Below, in pieces: positions 29,743 to 37,452 of a stretch of 46,585 nucleotides of DNA. The notes beneath the pieces are model-generated. The model saw only the letters and a program-made list of their open reading frames with translations. It was not told where the DNA came from and ran no database searches. How positions within the stretch are numbered: the first letter of the stretch is position 1; each line of letters opens with the position of its first letter. The translations under genes were made by a program, and so were the position numbers. The stretch is from a virus: IMG/VR virus record IMGVR_UViG_3300024505_000379, positions 1-46,585 of that record; one strand, written 5' to 3'.

Positions 29743-30038
29743 GCTTCGCCTTCCTTGATCTTCTTGACCATGCGCTCGTACGATTCAATGGCAAAGTCCC
29801 CCATCGAGTCGATGGCCTCTTTTGCCGTGCGAAGCACCAGTTCGCGAGGCAGGTCCGATGCTGCGATCAGAGCGGCGACGAAGGTGACGTACGAGGCGCA
29901 CAAAGCGCTGGCCAGGGCAGGTGGGGCAATGCCGGCCTCGTTCAGCGAACGCTGGGTTTCGACCAACGCCTGCATGGCCTTGTCGAAGTGCTCGTCCAGC
30001 TGCTTCTTGGTTTCAGGCGTGATTTGTTCGTCATTCAT
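29739..30038 (-). CDS. hypothetical helical protein, 99 residues
   Basis: ATG 30038 lies within site 16, three bases after the upstream stop, and the TGA overlaps the ligase GTG. The product is mostly alpha-helical and begins MNDEQITPETKKQLDEHF. It has a hydrophobic middle (PPALASALCASYVTFVAALI) that is probably a buried helix pair rather than a membrane segment, and a charged C-terminus (YERMVKKIKEGEA). No function is recognisable. Cotranslation with ligase suggests a replication-linked role. Confidence 0.7.
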   Translation of the reverse strand: MNDEQITPETKKQLDEHFDKAMQALVETQRSLNEAGIAPPALASALCASYVTFVAALIAASDLPRELVLRTAKEAIDSMGDFAIESYERMVKKIKEGEA

Positions 30039-30044
30039 GACTTA
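30030..30044. promoter_or_regulatory. site 16 spanning a stop-start junction
   Basis: GTCATTCATGACTTA has a perfect core. On the minus strand TAA ends the Cys-rich gene at 30042, and ATG of the next gene lies in the N4 region, so both signals are inside one palindrome. Confidence 0.7.
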
Positions 30045-30644
30045 GGCTCCGTTTGTTGAAGATGTGCCCGCATGCATCCGTGCAATGTCCAGCAAGGACA
30101 CAGGCTTCGTCGAAGGTTGCGGCGCACTGACCTTCGGCTCGGGGTTGGGTTGGTCGCTCGCCTCTTTGATGGCGGCGTTGATCGCTGCGGCATACCCGTC
30201 GGTGGGCATGTCCATGAGACGGTCGTCGGATTTGACAGCAGGTTTGGGTTCGGGCTTCTTGACTGCCGGTGCTGTGACGGTCGGAGCCGCCTTTGTGGGC
30301 CGGAAGCTGGTCGTAACCTGACCGAACTGCTTGTCCATTTCCTCGCGCAGCAGTGCCCGATCGACGTAGTACAGCGCCTTGCCGGCCGTCTGTTCCTCGG
30401 TTTGCATGCTGATTGCGGGGCATGACTTGCCGCTGATTGCCTTCTCGCACTCGGGATACGAGGACAGGGCCTTGTCGCGCTCGTACGCCTTGAGCTTGTT
30501 CAGGCAGACGCAGTAGCCTGGGGTGTAGCCCACAGCCTTGCAGCCCTTGACGGTGAATGTGTTGGTGCCCGCCGCCGACTGCTCGGGCGGGTAGATCGAC
30601 TGTCGGTCGCGAACGGCCTGTTCGATACTGTCAAAAATCGACAT
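30042..30644 (-). CDS. hypothetical Cys-rich protein, 200 residues
   Basis: ATG 30644 has AAGGAG upstream. The N-terminal half contains a cysteine cluster around residues 35-80: KGCKAVGYTPGYCVCLN, then YPECEK and GKSCPA. It could bind zinc or an iron-sulfur cluster. Residues 110-200 are Pro/Ala/Lys-rich and probably disordered (PTVTAPAVKKPEPKPAVK). It is one of three Cys-cluster proteins in the window, the others being at 6365 and 19964. No family is recognised. It lies between the GSW-ending protein and the ligase operon. Confidence 0.65.
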   Translation of the reverse strand: MSIFDSIEQAVRDRQSIYPPEQSAAGTNTFTVKGCKAVGYTPGYCVCLNKLKAYERDKALSSYPECEKAISGKSCPAISMQTEEQTAGKALYYVDRALLREEMDKQFGQVTTSFRPTKAAPTVTAPAVKKPEPKPAVKSDDRLMDMPTDGYAAAINAAIKEASDQPNPEPKVSAPQPSTKPVSLLDIARMHAGTSSTNGA

Positions 30645-30653
30645 GGATACTCC

Positions 30654-30881
30654 TTACCAAGAGCCCCACAGGGGGCGAATCGCCGAAGCTCGTTTCTGAT
30701 CCAGAATCTGCTTCAGCACTGACTGAAGTTTATAGCGCGAGTGCAGGGTTTGAAAGCGGTCATCGACGATCGCCTGCAAGGTTCCCTGAACTTGCCCGAT
30801 CATGTGCATGCGGATGGTTTCTTGCATCTGGGGCGGCAGTCGGTCGAACACCTCCTTGTAGTCGCTCACCAGCTTCCCCAC
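30654..30881 (-). CDS. small protein ending in LWGSW
   Basis: The 75-residue frame starts at GTG 30881 and overlaps the WGR gene by 16 bases. It is helical (PPQMQETIRMHMIGQVQG; LQSVLKQILDQK) and ends IRPLWGSW. The last four residues are the same as those of the WGR-domain protein translated just before it and nearly the same as those of the protein at 7603. A shared C-terminal tag is the most interesting property. No family is recognised, and the start is uncertain because no strong ribosome site is visible. Confidence 0.6.
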   Translation of the reverse strand: MGKLVSDYKEVFDRLPPQMQETIRMHMIGQVQGTLQAIVDDRFQTLHSRYKLQSVLKQILDQKRASAIRPLWGSW

Positions 30882-31342
30882 GTCTCGCCGCGATCGGGTT
30901 CGGGCTGCGGCTCCTCGACGACAACCTCGTCATCATCATCGTCGTCCGGATTTGCAGCACCCAAGCTCAGTCCGAGCACTTCCCTGATTCGCGTACCGTT
31001 CGGGCCGTAGTGCATCGACAGAGTGTTGCCAAAGTCTGTCTCGCTTGCGAAAGACAAGCCGCCTCGAGTGTGCAAAGCGCCTGCCGCATCGGGCTTGGTG
31101 GCGCTGTAGCCCCTGCCCTGCTTCTCGCGAATGACCTTATCCGCCGCTACGTCGAGTCGCTGTGCCGTCGAGAACTCCTCGACCTTGATTTCTCCACCGC
31201 GTACTCTGGCCGCAGCTTTACCCCATCGCTTGACGAGGATGAATTTTCTGGCGTCGGCGTTGTACAGCTGGACAACTTCGTAGAACTTTGTCCCGCCTTC
31301 GTGCATCAAAAATGTGGCGCTATGTGTAAGTGATGTGGTCAT
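30866..31342 (-). CDS. WGR-domain protein with acidic tail
   Basis: The 158-residue protein carries a WGR domain at about residues 18-85. FYEVVQLYNADARKFILVKR is followed by WGKAAARVRGGEIKVEEF and then KVIREKQGRGYS, matching the WGR pattern of PARP and MolR-type proteins. WGR domains recognise DNA ends or nicks. The C-terminus is acidic (six Asp in a row, then EEPQPEPD) and ends ETWGSW. ATG 31342 has GGAA five bases upstream and a good sigma-70 promoter at 31374. Closeness to the ligase gene suggests a repair or nick-handling role. Confidence 0.8.
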   Translation of the reverse strand: MTTSLTHSATFLMHEGGTKFYEVVQLYNADARKFILVKRWGKAAARVRGGEIKVEEFSTAQRLDVAADKVIREKQGRGYSATKPDAAGALHTRGGLSFASETDFGNTLSMHYGPNGTRIREVLGLSLGAANPDDDDDDEVVVEEPQPEPDRGETWGSW

Positions 31343-31373
31343 AAACTTCCATTGACAAATCGTCGTTGAGTGA

Positions 31374-31402
31374 ATTGTAGAAACCGAGTTGCGGGGTCAC
31401 AA
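31374..31402 (-). promoter_or_regulatory. sigma-70-like promoter of the WGR gene
   Basis: On the minus strand TTGTGA and TACAAT are spaced exactly 17 bases, about 30 bases upstream of the WGR start. No family palindrome is present here, unlike most other unit starts. Confidence 0.65.
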
Positions 31403-31412
31403 CACGGCGAAG

Positions 31413-32498
31413 TCATCGACCCATACAGAGCAGCTTGATCTTCGCGGCCGTGGTAGGTGACAGCACCTCCGCCTTCCAGAACGCCTGGCGCACGACCTCT
31501 GGCGCGACCTCGTTCGGGTCTTTGTCTTTCGGCAGGAATGCGATACGGGCCACAAGACCTGCGCCGCGCACCATGAGCGCCGCCTTCACGGCATCCTGGG
31601 TCGCTTTCTTCTCGCCGTCCCACATGAATGTCACTTCGCGCAGGCCATGCTCCTTGAGCTTGATGAGCTTGGAGAGCTGGCTGTTCTCGGAGCCTTCCGA
31701 CAGGTGCTTGCCGAAGCTGCCAACCGGCACAACGTCTCGAAGCGCCGAATCTCCGTCGAGGGCGATCTTGAGCGCCATTACGTCGAACGCGCCCTCCCCT
31801 ACGACGATGCGCTTGGCGCCGATCGCGTTCTGCCCGTTGTACAGATACGAGCCTGTCGATGCGAAGCCAGGTGGGAAGAGGTACTTTTTGTCAGCCGTAC
31901 CTGTGATGTCCCGACCCTGGAACGACACGAACGTGCCGTCGATGTCGTAGATCGGAATGAGGATGCGGTCCGCGTAGCTCTGACGCATCTTGCGGCCGTA
32001 GTCGTCCAGGTACTCGAAGACGCCGCGCTTGGAGAAGCGCAGACGGAAGTACCGAGCAATCTCGCCAGTGATGCCGCGATTCTCCAGGTACTTCAGATTC
32101 TTCTCGCCAATGGGCAGCTCGTAGCTCTCAGGTAGATGGAGCTCCGCGTCATGCTGGACGGCCGCCGTATGCCGAATCCGAGGCTGCCAGCCCTGTTCGG
32201 CCGCAACCTCCTTGACATGCTCGATCACTTGCCTGGTGGTCGCCGTACCCAGGTGGGCCTGGATAAACTTCCACTTGTTGAACTTGACCTCGCAATCGCC
32301 GGAGAAGCAGTTGCCCAGCCCTGTCTCGGCGTTCAGGTAGACCTTCCAGTTCGAACCGCCGCAGCAGGGGCACTCCTTGATGTTCAGCTGCGTGCCACGT
32401 GAGCCTCGAGTCACCTTGTACTTGACGCCCTCACGATCGAGCCATGACTCCATGTCGATCGTTTCGAGCGCTTCCTGGAGTTCTTCATTGCGACTCAT
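31413..32498 (-). CDS. dnaG: DnaG-type primase
   Basis: The 361-residue protein should make RNA primers with the helicase encoded upstream. A zinc-binding domain holds CPCCGG and, later, NCFSGDC (about residues 43-70). The Toprim core has VVGEGAFDVMALKIA, with the catalytic Glu, and TFMWDGEKKATQDA for the DxD-like motif. LPKDKDPNEV is the usual distal motif. The start ATG 32498 has GGGAGG six bases upstream and lies inside the end of the small zinc-ribbon gene. It lacks the large C-terminal helicase-binding domain of host DnaG. Confidence 0.92.
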   Translation of the reverse strand: MSRNEELQEALETIDMESWLDREGVKYKVTRGSRGTQLNIKECPCCGGSNWKVYLNAETGLGNCFSGDCEVKFNKWKFIQAHLGTATTRQVIEHVKEVAAEQGWQPRIRHTAAVQHDAELHLPESYELPIGEKNLKYLENRGITGEIARYFRLRFSKRGVFEYLDDYGRKMRQSYADRILIPIYDIDGTFVSFQGRDITGTADKKYLFPPGFASTGSYLYNGQNAIGAKRIVVGEGAFDVMALKIALDGDSALRDVVPVGSFGKHLSEGSENSQLSKLIKLKEHGLREVTFMWDGEKKATQDAVKAALMVRGAGLVARIAFLPKDKDPNEVAPEVVRQAFWKAEVLSPTTAAKIKLLCMGR

Positions 32499-32643
32499 CG
32501 ACAGCCTCCCTGTCGGTGTCGGTGCTGCCGCACTGAGAACATTCCAGCGCTTCGGCACCGAGGGGCCAAACCGCAACCCACTTGTGGCCGCAGTTCAGAC
32601 ACTCGGCGTGGCCGTGCATGTATGGAGCGATCGACTCATCCAT
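32485..32643 (-). CDS. 52-residue zinc-ribbon protein
   Basis: This short gene is wedged between helicase and primase with TGATG and 14-base overlaps. The product begins MDESIAPYMHGHAECLNCGH and then has ECSQCGS, giving two CxxC knuckles of a zinc ribbon. The rest is acidic. It is likely a small adaptor or DNA/RNA-binding protein working with the replisome. The function is inferred only from position. Confidence 0.75.
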   Translation of the reverse strand: MDESIAPYMHGHAECLNCGHKWVAVWPLGAEALECSQCGSTDTDREAVDESQ

Positions 32644-34073
32644 CACTCTCTCCGAATGATGGATTCGATGAACTTCATCTTCGCAATGTCCTGCTTGATG
32701 AACAGCGTGAAGCCCGACTCCTGGTTGCGGCTGGCCGCGAAGTACAGACGAGCCTCGCCCTTCGATCGCTCCTCGTCGGTGATGTTGATGGAGATCATCA
32801 GATCGACCGTCCGCACCTTGTTGAAGTCTTCGGCGACGTGTTCAGCCTTCGCGACGGTGGCCTTGTAGCCCTCGCGGTTGGTCTGCGTGGCCGTCAGCAT
32901 CGCAACGTCCTTCTGCTGTGCGATGGCCCGCAGGTCCACGTACACGGACTTGCTGTTCTCGATCACATCGTTGTAGCGGAAGTTCGGAGCCATGATGTCC
33001 GCGTAGTCCACGACGACCAGATCGAACTTCAGACCTTTGGCCTCGTAGCGATCCAGTAGCGCCCGCAGCTGGTTCGGCGTGAACGTACCGGACGGGAACT
33101 CGTGAATCTTGAACGCACCGCTGCTGGCCTCCATCGCGCTGACCTTGGACTCAACATCACGAATGTGCTTGCCGAGCTCCTTCATCATCGTGTCGCTGAT
33201 GGATGCGTCGAGACGATCGGAGATGATCTTCGCGCTCACTTCGAGGGTGATGTAGAGTACGTTGAACTTGGCCAGCGCCGCAGCTTTCGCAAAGCCGATC
33301 AGCGCGGTGGTCTTGCCCGCTTTCGCACCGCCCATGATGGTTGCGAGCTCCTTGCGGCCCCATCCCCGGTGGTAGAGGATTTCGTCGAGCTTCAGATGCC
33401 CAGTCGTGATGCCTCGAGGCGGCCTGGTGCCTGACGCATCATCCAGTCGCTCGGAGGTGCGAAGACTGATGTTGGAGAAGTAGTCGTATGCGCCGCCGTC
33501 TTCGTTGATGCCGACCTCGACCGCCTCCTTGATGTACTTCTCAACCTTGTCGAACTCGCCGCGCTCGACGAGCTCCACCGATTTGAGAATGGCGGCAGTG
33601 GTGGCCTGGTGCCGTGCGAACTCGACGATCCGCTCCTCGACATACTCGCGCCCAGTCACATCGTCGTGCAGGTACACCCGCTTGAACGCCTCCTGCACCA
33701 GAGGGATTGCGTCCTTCTTGATGATGTTCGCGGCGCGGGACTTCTTGACAATGTCGGCCATGACGACCTTGTCGGGCAGTCCCCGATTGCGCTGGTAGTA
33801 GCTCATGGCCAGCTTGACCAGAATCGCTACGCCAGCGTCCTCGAAGTATTGCGGCTTGACGAGGTGGCCGACCCGATTCGCGAAGTCGATGCTTCGGCAG
33901 GCCAGCGTAGCGACTCGAGTCTGGAAGTCGCTATCGAAGTCGAACTTGCCCGTGCTGTCTTCCAGCACGGTTTCGCTCGGTGTTGCAGGGGGTGTTGGTG
34001 TCGTTTCGGCCTCAAAAGCGCGGCCGATCATTTCAGCGGTAGACGACTCCGCAATACTGGTGGCGTCCGTCAT
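32643..34073 (-). CDS. dnaB: DnaB-type replicative helicase
   Basis: The 476-residue RecA-fold helicase should unwind DNA at the phage fork. An N-terminal extension (1-45) is Thr/Pro/Ser-rich. A DnaB N-domain-like helical part follows, then GITTGHLKLDEIL and Walker A GGAKAGKT at 248-255. DLVVVDYADIM is Walker B, and LTATQTNREG resembles motif H3. ATG 34073 has no strong ribosome site nearby; the upstream stop is only four bases away, which suggests reinitiation. The primase, zinc ribbon and Hfq-like genes flank it. Confidence 0.92.
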   Translation of the reverse strand: MTDATSIAESSTAEMIGRAFEAETTPTPPATPSETVLEDSTGKFDFDSDFQTRVATLACRSIDFANRVGHLVKPQYFEDAGVAILVKLAMSYYQRNRGLPDKVVMADIVKKSRAANIIKKDAIPLVQEAFKRVYLHDDVTGREYVEERIVEFARHQATTAAILKSVELVERGEFDKVEKYIKEAVEVGINEDGGAYDYFSNISLRTSERLDDASGTRPPRGITTGHLKLDEILYHRGWGRKELATIMGGAKAGKTTALIGFAKAAALAKFNVLYITLEVSAKIISDRLDASISDTMMKELGKHIRDVESKVSAMEASSGAFKIHEFPSGTFTPNQLRALLDRYEAKGLKFDLVVVDYADIMAPNFRYNDVIENSKSVYVDLRAIAQQKDVAMLTATQTNREGYKATVAKAEHVAEDFNKVRTVDLMISINITDEERSKGEARLYFAASRNQESGFTLFIKQDIAKMKFIESIIRRE

Positions 34074-34076
34074 ACA

Positions 34077-34364
34077 TCAGGCTGCCTTGTTCGGTTGGTC
34101 TGCGGGGTCGGTCCAGAAGCACTCGAAGGCGTGCTTGAAGTAGACGTAGGTCTGGTAGCTGCCATCGGGTCTGTCCACCTTCACCGACACGGTGAACTTG
34201 TCGGCGGTCTTCACGGTGCCCTTGATGACAGAGCCGTCGGCGACCATCTTGAAGCTGACGACGGCCTGGGCTGTCTCCAGGGCTTTCAAGAACGCTTCGT
34301 GGCCGGATGGTCCCGCTTTGGGCTTCTTGAATCGCTTCTGGGGTTGGTTGATAAATTCGGACAT
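34077..34364 (-). CDS. Hfq-like (Sm-fold) RNA-binding protein
   Basis: The 95-residue protein (ATG 34364, GGAG upstream) aligns by eye with bacterial Hfq. HEAFLKALETAQAVVSFKMV corresponds to the N-terminal helix and first strand ([20 protein letters not shown]). GSVIKGTVKTADKFTVSVKV matches the Sm1 motif, and YFKHAFECFW matches the Sm2 motif YKHAISTV, keeping the Lys-His of the proximal RNA site. The N-terminus is basic. It should form rings binding U-rich RNA and could steer host or phage small RNAs. It is transcribed from its own strong promoter at 34398. Confidence 0.72.
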   Translation of the reverse strand: MSEFINQPQKRFKKPKAGPSGHEAFLKALETAQAVVSFKMVADGSVIKGTVKTADKFTVSVKVDRPDGSYQTYVYFKHAFECFWTDPADQPNKAA

Positions 34365-34397
34365 ATGTTCTCCGTTGTTGATTGCTGATACCGTTCG

Positions 34398-34419
34398 ATT
34401 ATAGGTCAGGGCTGACTTA
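34398..34419 (-). promoter_or_regulatory. promoter with site 19, also a stop codon
   Basis: On the minus strand TAAGTCAGCCCTGACC is followed directly by TATAAT (34403-34398). The core is perfect. Its TAA is the stop codon of the upstream gene at 34417. The arrangement is the same as at the ssb promoter, and it drives the Hfq-like gene. Confidence 0.78.
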
Positions 34420-35157
34420 CCTTTGAACCGCTTCTGCGATTGCCTGGTCAAGCACCCGCTGCTCGAATGCCTGGATTGCCGCCTCGATGCGAAGTGAACC
34501 TTCCACATAGAGCGCGGCATGAAGTGCGTACTGTGGATGCCGCCTGGTCTTGATCTGCTCGACGAGCCAACGTTCCCAGTCGAGCTGGTCGATGTGCCCG
34601 ATGAAGTTGACCGCCTTGTAGCGCGTGTCTCGCGTCCACTGAATCTTGGCCGCGCACTCGTCTTCCCAGGCGAGCATCACATCGGTGATGAGGTCGGCGT
34701 TGGCGCCGATGTGGGCAGGGCGCGGAGGTTGCCGGTATCCGTTGGAGATGTACCAGTCCATCGCATGCCGCAGAAAGAAGTCGTAGCGCATGCCCAGACC
34801 GTCGATCAGCTGCCGTAGCCTCCAGAACGACTTGCGCTCGTGAGCCTGCATGCAGTCCATGCCCTTGAACGCCCGCATGTAGCGCCCGCTGCGGTCCTTC
34901 ATGACGACCATGCAGTCCTGGTATGCGCGGTTGAATTCGTGAGCCAGCAAGTACGTGGCTTTGGTGGGGTGCATCCGACGATAGTCGAACCACTTCGAGC
35001 GCATCAGAGCTGCCTCTTTTTTGAGCAAGCCGTCGTCGATGTGCTGCAGAGCAAGGAGTTCCGCGTGCAGGAAGTCCAGGTCGTGCCCGTAGAAGTAGCC
35101 GAACCAGTCGGAGTAGCGGGGAATGTCGGGAACCGACGCCTTGAATGTTTCAGTCAT
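34417..35157 (-). CDS. hypothetical protein, 246 residues
   Basis: The start ATG 35157 lies inside site 20 and would give a nearly leaderless mRNA from the TATACT box upstream. A longer frame exists but its extension crosses the promoter. The protein is rich in aromatic and helical segments, with RYSDWFGYFYGHDLDFLHAEL near residue 14, RSKWFDYRRMHPTKATYLLAHEF near 53 and RHAMDWYISNGYRQPP near 125. I do not recognise it. Its place upstream of the Hfq-like and helicase genes would fit a helicase-loading or replication accessory role, which is unproven. Confidence 0.7.
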   Translation of the reverse strand: MTETFKASVPDIPRYSDWFGYFYGHDLDFLHAELLALQHIDDGLLKKEAALMRSKWFDYRRMHPTKATYLLAHEFNRAYQDCMVVMKDRSGRYMRAFKGMDCMQAHERKSFWRLRQLIDGLGMRYDFFLRHAMDWYISNGYRQPPRPAHIGANADLITDVMLAWEDECAAKIQWTRDTRYKAVNFIGHIDQLDWERWLVEQIKTRRHPQYALHAALYVEGSLRIEAAIQAFEQRVLDQAIAEAVQR

Positions 35158-35176
35158 AACTGACCGAAGTATAAGA
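35153..35176 (-). promoter_or_regulatory. promoter with site 20 containing the start codon
   Basis: GTCATAACTGAC is a perfect core. On the minus strand TATACT lies three bases upstream of it, and the ATG of the 246-residue gene is within it, so the transcript would be nearly leaderless. Confidence 0.65.
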
Positions 35177-35218
35177 AGATATATAGAAAGCCCGCGAGTT
35201 TCCCGCAGGCTTCCCGCA

Positions 35219-35995
35219 TCAACCGATTCGTGGAGGGTCGATCGTCGGCTCGTCGTACGCCTTGACGATCTCACCCACCAGACCGGAGCGAACCACGTCG
35301 TCCTTCGTGAAGCGAACGTGCTTGACGCTCGGAATGAACGACAGTCGGTTGACTGCGTCCTCGAGTCCCGATTTCCCGCTGATGTCCTTCTGACTCATGT
35401 CGCCGTTGACGACGACCTTGCAGTTCTGGCCAATGCGGGTGAGAAACATCTTCATCTGCATCGGGGAGGTGTTCTGCCCTTCGTCGAGGATCACGTAGGC
35501 GTTCTTGAACGTACGCCCGCGCATGTAGGCAAGCGGTGCTGCTTCGATTCGGCCTGTCTTGATGAGGTACTCCACGAAGCTCTTGCCCAGGCGTTCGTTC
35601 AGCACGTCGCGGAAGGGCTGCAGGAACGGGTCAAACTTGTCTTCAAGCTCGCCAGGCAGGAAGCCCAGGGACTCACCTGCTTCGACTGCAGGACGGGTGA
35701 TGATGATCTTGTCGATGACGCCCTGGTCGAGAGCCTGGGCAGCGAGTGCGCCGCACAGCCAGGTCTTGCCGGTGCCGGCGGGGCCGGTGGCAAACACCAG
35801 CTCGAAGTTCTTGATGGCGCCGATGTAGCGCTTCTGGGATTCTGTCTTCGCCTCGATGGGTGAACGATCGACCTTCTCCGCTCGGCGGTTGAAGAACTCG
35901 AAGCTCTCCTGTGATTCGGCGCCGATTGGCCCCTGACTCTTGTTCGTGCGCCGTGGGGCGCGTTTGGAAGTGGCTGGGGCTTTTGCTTTTGCCAT
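35219..35995 (-). CDS. phoH: PhoH-like ATPase
   Basis: The 258-residue protein matches phage PhoH-like P-loop ATPases. Residues 1-25 are basic (KAKAPATSKRAPRRTNKS). Walker A GPAGTGKT is at 71-78, IITRPAVEAGESLGFLPG follows, and Walker B is YVILDEGQN. The family-typical VVNGDMSQKD and SGLEDAVNRL come later. PhoH proteins are thought to be RNA helicase or nuclease-linked ATPases; their phage role is unsettled. ATG 35995 is preferred over GTG 36025 because the latter sits on the presumed -10 box. The promoter with site 21 lies just upstream. Confidence 0.9.
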   Translation of the reverse strand: MAKAKAPATSKRAPRRTNKSQGPIGAESQESFEFFNRRAEKVDRSPIEAKTESQKRYIGAIKNFELVFATGPAGTGKTWLCGALAAQALDQGVIDKIIITRPAVEAGESLGFLPGELEDKFDPFLQPFRDVLNERLGKSFVEYLIKTGRIEAAPLAYMRGRTFKNAYVILDEGQNTSPMQMKMFLTRIGQNCKVVVNGDMSQKDISGKSGLEDAVNRLSFIPSVKHVRFTKDDVVRSGLVGEIVKAYDEPTIDPPRIG

Positions 35996-36025
35996 CGAGT
36001 GCTGCCTTTCAAGTGATGCAGCCAC

Positions 36026-36050
36026 AACTATACCTCAGTCAGTCGTGACT
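36026..36050 (-). promoter_or_regulatory. promoter with site 21 upstream of phoH
   Basis: GTCAGTCGTGACT (36038-36050) has a perfect core, identical to that of site 2. On the minus strand it is followed by GAGG and TATAGT, a likely -10 box. The same TGAGG-TA arrangement occurs at site 4 before nrdJ. Confidence 0.65.
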
Positions 36051-36062
36051 GCCCATATAAGG

Positions 36063-37388
36063 TCAGCGAATTCTTGGTGGGATCGCTGCATCGACCTCGT
36101 GCGGCTCACGGTGATACCACTTGCCGCCCGCCACTGCGAAGTCGGTGACGGAGATGTAGTCGAACGCAGTGGAGCGCGTGTGCGTGTCTACGTTGATGAG
36201 CGCGAAGCCGTTGTGCCAACGCTCGCCTTCGCAGTATGAAGCCGACCGCCTGTGACCTGCGCCGAGTTGGTGCCACTCGTATGCGCCGTAGACGGGATTG
36301 AACTCGCTCCACACCTGATGCCGATGGTGGTGCCCGTTAATGCCAGGCAAGCCCATCGAGCGAGCGTGCGGGAAGTGATGGCACAGCACCGTGTCGAAGT
36401 AGACCTTGTAGTTGCTGGCAAGCTCCTTCTCGAAGTCGCGCTTAGTAAATGCAGCCAGGTCAGCTTTGGCGATGTAGTTGATCTCGAACTGCTCAAGGCC
36501 CAAGAGCTTTGCGACCGTGAAGCCATGCAGGTCTGAGAGCACTGCGCGCAGCGCCGGCGTGGCATCCGCCAGCTGACGCAGCAGTCGCGCCTCATGGTTG
36601 CCTTCGATGAAGTCGATCTGGGCATCGGGGCACACGTCACGCAGCGGCGCAAGGATGTGCTCATGCGCGAACTTGATGCGACCCACCACATCCCACTCAC
36701 GCGGATCGACGCCGTACTTGCCGAACTCGGGCAGGTCAAATATGTCGCCGGCCAGGACGATCACGTCAGGCTGGACACGCTCGGCGGTGTCGATCAGCAC
36801 TCGCAGGTAGAACGGGTCGATCTCGATGTCGTGGAGGTCCGAGCAGGCCAGGATCGTCTTGAAGCGGTTCTGGTTGTCGCGGATGTACTTGTCCGCCCAG
36901 TCGGCTCGTTCGATGTTCATGGCGCGGTAGTGATCCACCGACGCATGCTTGGCGATTGCACGCTCGTGGGCGTGCTGCTGACGGGAGAGCTTGATGCCGG
37001 CCTGGCGCTTGAACTCTTCGAAGGTGCCGAAGTAGCGGTTCCAGGTGGACTCGGAGATGGCGCTGTGGTTGCGGAAGTAGTTGCGGGTGACGACCTTCTC
37101 GGGGTCGATCTCGGCAATGCGTCGCAGTTCCGCGACACACTCTTCCGGACCCCAGTGCTCCATGAATTTGGAGCTGTCCTCGCTCATTGGGACATCGCCC
37201 GTTGGGGCGCGGTTCACGAGCTTGGGGCCGGCGGGGTTGTTCTTGAAGGTTGATCGAATGAAGCCCGCCTTGTTGCGGACCGTCTTGATTGAGATGCCCA
37301 GAACCTTGGCCACGTCGGCGATGGTTGGGTATTTGTCCAGGTCGTTGTAGACCTCGATGAACTGGTCAATATCGCTTGTTGCGGACAT
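36063..37388 (-). CDS. calcineurin-like phosphoesterase with N-terminal HTH region
   Basis: The 441-residue protein starts at ATG 37388 with AAGGAG eight bases upstream. The N-terminal third holds an HTH-like segment (TIADVAKVLGISIKTVRNKA, residues 22-41) and a second possible DNA-binding module (SESTWNRYFGTFEEFKRQAG, near 130). The C-terminal part is a metallophosphoesterase with CSDLHDIE, LAGDIFDLPEF, IEGNHEARL, CHHFPHARS and GHHHRHQ, which bind two metals. Fusion of a DNA-binding region to this nuclease or phosphatase fold suggests action on DNA. It is distinct from the SbcD protein at 10-11 kb. Confidence 0.85.
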   Translation of the reverse strand: MSATSDIDQFIEVYNDLDKYPTIADVAKVLGISIKTVRNKAGFIRSTFKNNPAGPKLVNRAPTGDVPMSEDSSKFMEHWGPEECVAELRRIAEIDPEKVVTRNYFRNHSAISESTWNRYFGTFEEFKRQAGIKLSRQQHAHERAIAKHASVDHYRAMNIERADWADKYIRDNQNRFKTILACSDLHDIEIDPFYLRVLIDTAERVQPDVIVLAGDIFDLPEFGKYGVDPREWDVVGRIKFAHEHILAPLRDVCPDAQIDFIEGNHEARLLRQLADATPALRAVLSDLHGFTVAKLLGLEQFEINYIAKADLAAFTKRDFEKELASNYKVYFDTVLCHHFPHARSMGLPGINGHHHRHQVWSEFNPVYGAYEWHQLGAGHRRSASYCEGERWHNGFALINVDTHTRSTAFDYISVTDFAVAGGKWYHREPHEVDAAIPPRIR

Positions 37389-37452
37389 GCGCCCTACTCC
37401 TTGAGGGCTGCCGCCCTTGAACATGGGCGACTGGGTCGCCCGACACTGCGAC

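Noticed and set aside
31325-31342. AAGTGATGTGGTCATA near the WGR start as a family palindrome
   Set aside because: The half-sites are in the wrong order (GTGA then GTCA), so it does not fit GTCA-N4-TGAC.
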